This document shows, piece after piece, positions 1-4,937 of a DNA stretch of 5,780 bases; the stretch's first letter is position 1; the number at the start of each line of letters is the position of its first letter. The DNA comes from an uncultured Lachnospiraceae bacterium. Lineage in GTDB: Bacteria > Bacillota > Clostridia > Lachnospirales > Lachnospiraceae. The stretch spans positions 1 through 5,780 of the forward strand of contig CACZSE010000293.1 of assembly GCA_902783735.1 (NCBI GenBank). The letters are read 5' to 3'. The position numbers and the translations under genes were made by a program. The notes under the pieces were generated by a model that worked only from the letters and a program-made list of their open reading frames with translations, was not told the DNA's origin and did not search any database.

Positions 1-1092
1 AATGACTGTTCCAGACTGTTTAAGATAAGTCCCGATCAGACGCTTTCAATAGCACAGGAACTCTATGAAAAAAAGATGACCACTTATCCGAGAACCGATG
101 CGAGAGTTTTATCGAGCGCGGTGGCCGGAGAGATCTATAAAAACCTAAACGGTTTAAAGAATATAAATATGGTCAGACCATTTGTCGAAGAGATCTTAAA
201 CTGCGATGCTCACAAAAAGCTTTCCCGTTCAAGATATGTCAACGACAAGCAGATAACGGATCACTATGCCATCATCCCGACGGGACAGGGGCTTGCCAAT
301 CTTGCGAAGCTTTCGGATGTATCTCGAAAGGTATATGAAGTCATAGTAAGAAGGTTTCTGGCGATATTTTATAAGCCGGCGGTATATCAAAAGATCACTT
401 TGGAAACACTTGTGGAAAGTGAGAGTTTCTTTTCGAATTATAAGACTCTTGTTGATGAAGGTTATCTTAAGGTAATGCAGTATTCATTCTTTAAGAAAAA
501 AGACACAGCATCTTCCAACGAAAAGAAAGAGACAACATCCGAAGATGAACTTGAACAGGATGCCGATGAAAAACTTGAGGGCTTCCTTAAAGCCGTTAAA
601 AAGGGTGCACAGTCCGATATATCGGATGTAGCGATCAAGGAAGGCGAAACATCGCCGCCCAAAAGATACAACTCCGGTTCGATCATACTTGCGATGGAAA
701 ATGCGGGACAGCTCATTGAAGATGAGGAACTGAGAGCACAGATAAAAGGAAGCGGTATAGGAACAAGCGCAACAAGGGCAGAGATATTAAAGAAGCTTGT
801 CAATAACCGGTATCTGGCCATAAATAACAAGACTCAGGTCATTACTCCGACACTTTTGGGAGAACTGATATTTGAGGTAGTAAATGCCTCGATAAAGCCC
901 TTATTAAATCCCGAACTGACTGCCAGCTGGGAGAAAGGACTTACCGGAGTGGCCGAAGGGAATATCTCGTCCGACGAATACCTGGTCAAGCTCAATGATT
1001 TTGTCATAAGAAGGACGGATTCGGTAAAGAAGTCCGTCGTAACGGCTTCTATGCTCAACAGAAATTTTTCTGTTGTTAAGAAATATTACTGA
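1..1092 (+). CDS. topB: DNA topoisomerase III (type IA), 3' part; 5' end outside window
   Basis: Type IA topoisomerases cut one DNA strand through a 5'-phosphotyrosine link, pass the other strand and reseal; TopB-type enzymes mainly decatenate and resolve replication or recombination intermediates. The frame is open from base 1, giving 363 codons to TGA at 1090-1092. Numbered from the window edge, the active-site motif TTYPRTD is at residues 27-33, with the catalytic tyrosine at 29 (bases 85-87). A TDHYAIIPTG motif follows at about 86-95, then PPKRY near 219-223 and GIGTSATRAEI at about 252-262, all typical of the family. The Toprim domain and about 300 N-terminal residues lie upstream of the window. 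A charged Lys/Glu/Asp/Ser-rich stretch at about 165-192 looks like a family-variable insert. The C-terminus has no four-cysteine zinc fingers, which favours TopB over TopA. The start codon and promoter are not visible. The family is secure; TopB rather than a conjugative-element paralogue is likely but unproven. Confidence 0.9.
   Translation, partial: NDCSRLFKISPDQTLSIAQELYEKKMTTYPRTDARVLSSAVAGEIYKNLNGLKNINMVRPFVEEILNCDAHKKLSRSRYVNDKQITDHYAIIPTGQGLANLAKLSDVSRKVYEVIVRRFLAIFYKPAVYQKITLETLVESESFFSNYKTLVDEGYLKVMQYSFFKKKDTASSNEKKETTSEDELEQDADEKLEGFLKAVKKGAQSDISDVAIKEGETSPPKRYNSGSIILAMENAGQLIEDEELRAQIKGSGIGTSATRAEILKKLVNNRYLAINNKTQVITPTLLGELIFEVVNASIKPLLNPELTASWEKGLTGVAEGNISSDEYLVKLNDFVIRRTDSVKKSVVTASMLNRNFSVVKKYY
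1056..1075 (+). repeat. Perfect 9-bp inverted repeat at the 3' end of topB
   Basis: CAACAGAAA (1056-1064) and TTTCTGTTG (1067-1075) are exact reverse complements separated by two T residues. As RNA this would form a hairpin of eight pairs with a four-base loop. It lies inside the last codons of topB, 15 bases before the stop codon. No run of T follows it, so it is not a standard intrinsic terminator. It could stabilise or partly attenuate the transcript ahead of the next gene, or be chance within coding sequence. Confidence 0.5.
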
Positions 1093-1120
1093 AAAGTATG
1101 CTTAAATATTGGAGAACACG

Positions 1121-1786
1121 ATGGGAATAAAAATAGCAGATCTTTATGATACCGGGCAGACAATAGCAAGTGACCTGCTTGGCAGATATACATATCCGTG
1201 GGAGGTTTTGGCTCACATAAAGGAATATATTTACGAACTTGCAAAAACTCTCGATCCTGAAATATATGAGGAGGTTTCCGAGGGTGTATGGATAGCAAAA
1301 AGCGCAAAAATATTTGAATCCGCATACATCGGCGCACCCTGCATCATCGATGAGGATGCCGAAGTAAGACACTGTGCATTTATCCGCGGCAGCGCCATAA
1401 TCGGTAAAGGATGTGTTGTTGGCAATTCCACTGAGCTTAAGAATGTGATATTATTTAATAAGGTTCAGGTTCCTCATTATAATTATGTGGGAGATTCGAT
1501 CCTCGGATATAAAGCCCATATGGGAGCCGGTTCCATTACATCAAATGTCAAATCCGACAAGACACTTGTAGTCATAAAGGGTGAAGACGTCTGCATCGAG
1601 ACCGGCATCAAAAAGGTCGGGGCTATGCTTGGCGATGAAGTTGAAGTAGGATGTAACAGCGTTTTAAATCCCGGTACCGTTATCGGGCGAAGATCGAATA
1701 TATATCCTACCAGCTGTGTCAGGGGAGTCATTCCTTCGGACAGCATTTATAAGGATAAAGGGGTTGTGGTTCCAAAGAGAGGGTAA
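1121..1786 (+). CDS. Stand-alone left-handed beta-helix (hexapeptide repeat) protein, GlmU acetyltransferase-like
   Basis: The 221-residue product has about 55 helical N-terminal residues followed by imperfect hexapeptide repeats ([LIV]-G-x4 type) from about 57 to 203, the signature of a left-handed beta-helix acyltransferase. The stretch around residues 119-142 (H-Y-N-Y-V-G-D, then MGAGSITSN) aligns by eye with the GlmU acetyltransferase segment HLSYLGD...GAGTITCN. H119 and Y122 match the E. coli catalytic H363 and Y366, and N142 matches N386, but the tyrosine after N386 is V143 here. The nucleotidyltransferase (pyrophosphorylase) half of GlmU is absent, so a UDP-GlcNAc pyrophosphorylase name, often carried over to such proteins, would be misleading. 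The acceptor substrate cannot be told. ATG at 1121 is chosen over in-frame TTG at 1109 because GGAG (1111-1114) sits six bases before the ATG, while the TTG has no ribosome binding site. It lies 28 bases after topB and 3 bases before the GGDEF gene, so it is probably co-transcribed. Confidence 0.85.
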   Translation: MGIKIADLYDTGQTIASDLLGRYTYPWEVLAHIKEYIYELAKTLDPEIYEEVSEGVWIAKSAKIFESAYIGAPCIIDEDAEVRHCAFIRGSAIIGKGCVVGNSTELKNVILFNKVQVPHYNYVGDSILGYKAHMGAGSITSNVKSDKTLVVIKGEDVCIETGIKKVGAMLGDEVEVGCNSVLNPGTVIGRRSNIYPTSCVRGVIPSDSIYKDKGVVVPKRG

Positions 1787-1789
1787 AAC

Positions 1790-3205
1790 ATGAGTGATCA
1801 GTTACTGTTCTACAACGAGATGGAAGAGATGATCGACTCCGTCATCAAAGCCGAAAACGGGCATGGAATTCATGGTCTATTAATCTTTAATCTTGATAAT
1901 TTCGGTGAGATCAATAAAATGGTCGGTATCGAGGGCGGAGATGAGATACTTGATATCATAAGCTCCAAGCTGGGTGATTTTTTTAAGGGGACCGATATCG
2001 TTGCCAAATTAAAGGGCGATGAATATGCGGTACTTGTAAGAAATATCCGTTCCATTACCGATATAGAAAAGCTCAGTGACAAGATACTTCGTTCGGTATC
2101 CGAGATTAAGGTTGAAGATACACCGATCACATCTACGATAGGTGTTGCGCTGTATCCCTTCCACGGTGAAGAATACGCAGACCTTAAGAATTGTGCATAT
2201 CAGGCACTTATGCGTGCAAAAGCCAATGGAAAAGACGGTTATCGTATATATGAATCCGCACTTACCAAGGCTAAGTTCAGCGAATATATGTACAACGGAA
2301 CCTATGGAGAGTTCGATTACAGTGTCATGAATGAGAGCGAATGGGACAAGTATTTTACCGGTGTTTCACGACAGCTTTTCAGATATGATTCGAACATCTA
2401 TACTTCCATAAATTCTCTGCTTGAGATATTCTGCCTTTATTACGGATTTAACAGAGCTTACGTTGTTACAAACGAAGATCATACCGAATATGATGAAAGA
2501 CGCATGGAATTTGCCATGCCCGGTTATGAATACATCAGATCGGATCTTTTGAATCTTCTTCGTCTGGATCTTGTTGCAAGACTCTATGAGGATTATGACG
2601 TTTGCGGTATCGTTCATCCCGACGATGAATACATAGACCCGGAAGTCCTCAGTTACATGAAGGATATAGGCGATAAAGAACTGTTATTCTTTGCCATAAA
2701 AGATGAAGGAAGGTTTATCGGCGGTATAGTATTCGAAAATGCCGAAGAGGAAACTGCAAGGATCAGTTTGAACGGTCTTGCCAAACTCTCGGATCAGATG
2801 AATACCGTTATTTCATATGCACTTATTGCGAAGCGCTTTAAATCATCCAAGGATCTTATGTCAAAGATCGAGATGTTTGAGGCTATTCCTGCCGAAGTCT
2901 ATATATTGGATTTCAAGAATAAGTGTATTGAATACATGAATTCGCGTGCTATAGAACTTGCGGGTGCTTCCTCCATAGGCGATAAGTGCTACAAGATACT
3001 GCATAACAATAAGATCGAATGTGCCGACTGTCCGGTAAGGGACATGGATATAAACGATCCTAAGGCAAATGCGAGAGTTGAGACATTTAATTTCTCAACA
3101 TGTAAGATGGTTCTCAATCTTTATTCCTGGATCTCGGGAAAAGATAACAAGGGCAAAGTCCTTCTTATAAGTGTTGATGTTGAGAACCTGTTTAAAGAAT
3201 TATAA
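1790..3205 (+). CDS. Degenerate GGDEF protein with C-terminal GAF-like and PAS-like domains
   Basis: The 471-residue soluble protein has no signal peptide or membrane segment. GGDEF domains make cyclic di-GMP from two GTP, or bind GTP or c-di-GMP when inactive. The GGDEF-like domain spans about residues 1-155. Its signature is KGDEY (75-79) rather than GGDEF. Aligned by eye to PleD, the metal ligand D327 is N34, guanine contacts N335 and D344 are kept as N42 and D51, and R366 is K73. The inhibitory RxxD site is K66-G-T-D69. Catalysis is therefore doubtful, but nucleotide binding is possible. Residues about 185-350 look like a GAF domain (YGFNRAYVV; later FAIKDEGRFIGGIVFEN). Residues about 360-471 resemble a PAS domain with the CYKILH...CADCP cysteine pattern (C400, C411, C414). 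No EAL or HD-GYP domain is present. Sensor domains following GGDEF reverse the usual order. ATG at 1790 has an AGAGAGGG site (1776-1783) at six-base spacing and lies three bases after the upstream stop codon. The domain calls are firm for GGDEF and weaker for GAF and PAS. Confidence 0.85.
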   Translation: MSDQLLFYNEMEEMIDSVIKAENGHGIHGLLIFNLDNFGEINKMVGIEGGDEILDIISSKLGDFFKGTDIVAKLKGDEYAVLVRNIRSITDIEKLSDKILRSVSEIKVEDTPITSTIGVALYPFHGEEYADLKNCAYQALMRAKANGKDGYRIYESALTKAKFSEYMYNGTYGEFDYSVMNESEWDKYFTGVSRQLFRYDSNIYTSINSLLEIFCLYYGFNRAYVVTNEDHTEYDERRMEFAMPGYEYIRSDLLNLLRLDLVARLYEDYDVCGIVHPDDEYIDPEVLSYMKDIGDKELLFFAIKDEGRFIGGIVFENAEEETARISLNGLAKLSDQMNTVISYALIAKRFKSSKDLMSKIEMFEAIPAEVYILDFKNKCIEYMNSRAIELAGASSIGDKCYKILHNNKIECADCPVRDMDINDPKANARVETFNFSTCKMVLNLYSWISGKDNKGKVLLISVDVENLFKEL

Positions 3206-3206
3206 T
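3180..3206 (+). promoter_or_regulatory. Candidate internal promoter for pssA-psd
   Basis: A perfect -10 box, TATAAT (3201-3206), overlaps the stop codon of the GGDEF gene. A five-of-six -35 match, TTGAGA (3180-3185), lies upstream with a short 15-base spacer; another, TTGATG (3174-3179), would give an overlong 21-base spacer. Transcription would start near 3213, inside the short palindrome at 3213-3225. The non-standard spacing and A+T-rich setting mean this could be fortuitous. If real, it would let pssA-psd be expressed apart from the upstream genes. Confidence 0.35.
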
Positions 3207-3212
3207 TTTTGA

Positions 3213-3225
3213 AAGGTTTAACCTT
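3213..3225 (+). repeat. Short palindrome at the pssA ribosome binding site
   Basis: AAGGTT (3213-3218) and AACCTT (3220-3225) are exact inverted arms around one central T. The probable pssA ribosome binding site, GAAAGG (3211-3216), overlaps the left arm. The palindrome is too tight to form an RNA hairpin but could be a dimeric-protein operator just at or after the candidate transcription start. It is a single copy with no partner site seen nearby. Confidence 0.3.
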
Positions 3226-3228
3226 AAT

Positions 3229-3936
3229 ATGTTACTAGGATTTTATGACTATACCGTAATTCTCACGTATCTTTCCCTGATCAGTGCGGGACTTGGGATA
3301 TTTGTTTCCCTTCACGGAGAAGGGCATCCCTACCTGGGGATCTTTTTTCTGATGTTCTGCGGACTTTGTGATGCTTTTGACGGGAAAGTAGCGAGAACCA
3401 AAAAAGACAGATCCGAGGCGGCGGTCAAATTCGGTATACAGATCGATTCACTTACCGATCTGGTTGCTTTTGGCGTGTTACCGGCCTGCGTCGGAGATGC
3501 GATGATAAGAAGAAGTGTTTTTATTCCGGAAATGCCAATTACCGGTGCTGAAAACAGAGCAGAAAATTCTCTTTGCGTATTGCTCTTTACGATCATGCTT
3601 CTTTATATTCTGGCTGCGATGATCAGACTCGCATATTTCAATGTCGAAGAAGAGGAGCGTCAGAAGAAAGAAGAAGGTGTAAGATTGTTTTACTGCGGAG
3701 TACCCGTGACAAGCGCTTCACTGGTATTTCCCACAGTTATGTTGTTTCATTACATAGTTCCTGTGGATATTACCATGGTCTACTTTGCATTTATGATCGT
3801 ACTTGGCTTTTTATTCCTTTCAAGGATACAGATAAAGAAACCGGGCTTTAAGGGGATCATGGTCATGGTTGGCATAGGTCTGGTTGAATTTATACTGCTG
3901 TTTGTAGCATGGCAGGTATTCGGATTTGGGAGATAA
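3229..3936 (+). CDS. pssA: CDP-diacylglycerol--serine O-phosphatidyltransferase
   Basis: PssA transfers phosphatidate from CDP-diacylglycerol to L-serine, giving phosphatidylserine and CMP in the cytoplasmic membrane. The 235-residue protein has the full CDP-alcohol phosphatidyltransferase signature: D48-x2-D51-G52-x2-A55-R56, then G69-x3-D73-x3-D77. These acidic residues bind the catalytic metals and the CDP group. The gap between R56 and G69 is 12 residues rather than the usual 8, a small Lys/Glu-rich insertion. Downstream are RLAYFN (133-138) and GVPVTSAS (157-164), which resemble conserved PssA segments. About six to seven hydrophobic segments are visible, near 8-28, 34-48, 78-92, 115-136, 160-176, 180-198 and 209-232. 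ATG at 3229 opens the typical N-terminus (LGFYDYTVILTYLSL); its GAAAGG site is rather far away at 12 bases. psd follows after a single base, so the two consecutive enzymes are translated from one message. Confidence 0.95.
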   Translation: MLLGFYDYTVILTYLSLISAGLGIFVSLHGEGHPYLGIFFLMFCGLCDAFDGKVARTKKDRSEAAVKFGIQIDSLTDLVAFGVLPACVGDAMIRRSVFIPEMPITGAENRAENSLCVLLFTIMLLYILAAMIRLAYFNVEEEERQKKEEGVRLFYCGVPVTSASLVFPTVMLFHYIVPVDITMVYFAFMIVLGFLFLSRIQIKKPGFKGIMVMVGIGLVEFILLFVAWQVFGFGR

Positions 3937-3937
3937 T

Positions 3938-4780
3938 ATGCATCAGGCACCTGTAAAGATTCCAAAAGACAACAAAAGCTTAATATTTTTGTACAGAACC
4001 ATTCCCGGCAGGTTTATCCTAAAGATAATGACCTTTCCGGGATTGTCTGAACTTATCGGAAGATTTATGGACAGCAGAGCGTCCGGTTTTCTGATTGACG
4101 GATTTATAAAAAAGAACGATATCGATCTTTCGCAGTATCGTGACGAACCATATCCGTCTTTTAACAGTTTCTTTACAAGACATATTAAAAAGGGATTAAG
4201 ACCTATAGATAACGATCCGGATCATCTTATTGCACCCTGTGACGGTCTTTTAAGCGCCTATCATATAGAAGACGGTCTTATAATTCCCATCAAACAGAGT
4301 GAATACAGTGTTGCGGATCTGGTTAAAGATAACAGGGTTGCAGACATGTATCGGGACGGTATATGCCTTGTCTTCAGGCTCTGCGTCGATCATTATCACA
4401 GATACTGCTATCCGGCAGATGCTAAGAAAAGCGGCAATATTCACATTAAAGGTGTTTTACATACAGTTCGTCCCATCGCACTTCGATCACTTCCGGTCTT
4501 TTGTGAGAACAGCAGAGAATATACTCTGTTAAAAAGCAAAAACTTCGGTACCATTCTTATGATGGAAGTCGGAGCCATGCTTGTCGGACGCATCTGTAAT
4601 CATCATGGAAAAGGTAATGTAAAGAGAGGACAGGAAAAGGGCTTTTTCAAATACGGTGGTTCGACTGTTGTAATGCTTCTTAAAAACGGTGTAGCAGACA
4701 TCGACAGATCTTTCTTTGATGCTACCGACAGCGGTTATGAGATACCTGTCAGGCTCGGAGAATGCATTGGCGTAAAATAA
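3938..4780 (+). CDS. psd: Phosphatidylserine decarboxylase proenzyme
   Basis: Psd decarboxylates phosphatidylserine to phosphatidylethanolamine at the membrane, using a pyruvoyl group made by self-cleavage. The 280-residue proenzyme has the cleavage motif GGST at residues 240-243. Cutting between G241 and S242 would give a beta chain of 241 residues and a 39-residue alpha chain with the pyruvoyl group from S242. The Asp-His-Ser triad for self-processing is visible as D102 (IAPCDG), H154 (DHYHRYCYP) and S242. Length and motifs fit the shorter clostridial form, and nothing suggests damage. ATG at 3938 is preferred to the in-frame TTG at 3926 because GGGAG (3928-3932) lies five bases before the ATG, whereas the TTG would overlap pssA without a clear ribosome binding site. 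The gene starts one base after the pssA stop codon, and its binding site lies within the last pssA codons, which favours translational coupling. A terminator follows at 4799. Confidence 0.95.
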   Translation: MHQAPVKIPKDNKSLIFLYRTIPGRFILKIMTFPGLSELIGRFMDSRASGFLIDGFIKKNDIDLSQYRDEPYPSFNSFFTRHIKKGLRPIDNDPDHLIAPCDGLLSAYHIEDGLIIPIKQSEYSVADLVKDNRVADMYRDGICLVFRLCVDHYHRYCYPADAKKSGNIHIKGVLHTVRPIALRSLPVFCENSREYTLLKSKNFGTILMMEVGAMLVGRICNHHGKGNVKRGQEKGFFKYGGSTVVMLLKNGVADIDRSFFDATDSGYEIPVRLGECIGVK

Positions 4781-4798
4781 TATTCTATAATATAAACG

Positions 4799-4833
4799 AC
4801 GGTCGTCTGTTATTTGAACAGAATGGCCGTTTT
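4799..4833 (+). terminator. Intrinsic terminator after psd
   Basis: Arms at 4799-4811 and 4817-4830 form about 13 pairs, including two G-T wobbles and one bulged A (4822), around a five-base ATTTG loop. The inner CTGTT/AACAG part is perfect. A T-rich tail starts at the foot of the stem (TTTT at 4830-4833, then ATATT). It lies 18 bases after the psd stop codon and separates the lipid genes from the next transcription unit. Confidence 0.8.
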
Positions 4834-4862
4834 ATATTGCTGTATTAAGCTGTGTGAGATCT

Positions 4863-4890
4863 GTTACGTATAAGATCATATTATAGTAAC
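4863..4890 (+). repeat. Imperfect inverted repeat in the leader
   Basis: GTTAC-g-TATAA (4863-4873) and TTATAGTAAC (4881-4890) are complementary over ten pairs with one bulged G (4868), around a seven-base GATCATA spacer. It overlaps both candidate -10 boxes. That position suits an operator for a repressor or activator, such as one controlling a sugar-uptake gene, but no binding-site family is recognised. There is no T run after it, so it is not a terminator. Confidence 0.4.
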
Positions 4891-4907
4891 TGTATGTATA
4901 TTTTGTT

Positions 4908-4924
4908 GGATCATGTAACGATCC
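4908..4924 (+). repeat. Small hairpin abutting the ribosome binding site
   Basis: GGATC (4908-4912) and GATCC (4920-4924) form a perfect five-pair stem with a seven-base loop (ATGTAAC). Two T-G wobbles could extend it into the first bases of the GGAGG site (4925-4929). It could modulate access to the ribosome binding site, but the stem is short and may be chance. Confidence 0.3.
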
Positions 4925-4937
4925 GGAGGCAGAGAAT

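Larger units (their letters stand above)
4834..4937 (+). promoter_or_regulatory. Leader and presumed promoter region of the binding-protein gene
   Basis: This stretch between the terminator and the next start codon must hold the promoter of the downstream gene if the terminator works. No strong -35/-10 pair stands out. The best weak candidate is TTAAGC (4845-4850), an 18-base spacer and TATAAG (4869-4874); TATTAT (4879-4884) is another possible -10 box. The region also holds two inverted repeats, described separately. The ribosome binding site GGAGG (4925-4929) is strong, eight bases before ATG at 4938. Confidence 0.4.

Noticed and set aside
462..1058. Antisense reading frames of 122 and 74 codons opposite topB
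   Set aside because: They mirror a well-conserved topoisomerase coding strand, have low-complexity Ser-rich translations and no recognisable motif or convincing ribosome binding site.
1073..1102. Possible promoter before the hexapeptide gene: TTGTTA (1073-1078), 18-base spacer, TATGCT (1097-1102)
   Set aside because: Only four of six matches in each box, and the gene sits 28 bases after topB on the same strand, so read-through is the simpler reading.
1931..1945. Sequence coding GGDE at residues 49-52 of the signalling protein, resembling the GGDEF motif itself
   Set aside because: Alignment with the family shows this is the GHxxGD region (guanine-binding aspartate D51). The true signature position is KGDEY at residues 75-79.
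3573..3851. 92-codon + strand frame inside pssA
   Set aside because: Overlaps the membrane enzyme in another frame, and the translation has no family features.
4834..4937. Possible riboswitch or small RNA in the leader
   Set aside because: Only about 100 bases including the promoter, with two short stems and no motif of a known riboswitch class that I can recognise.
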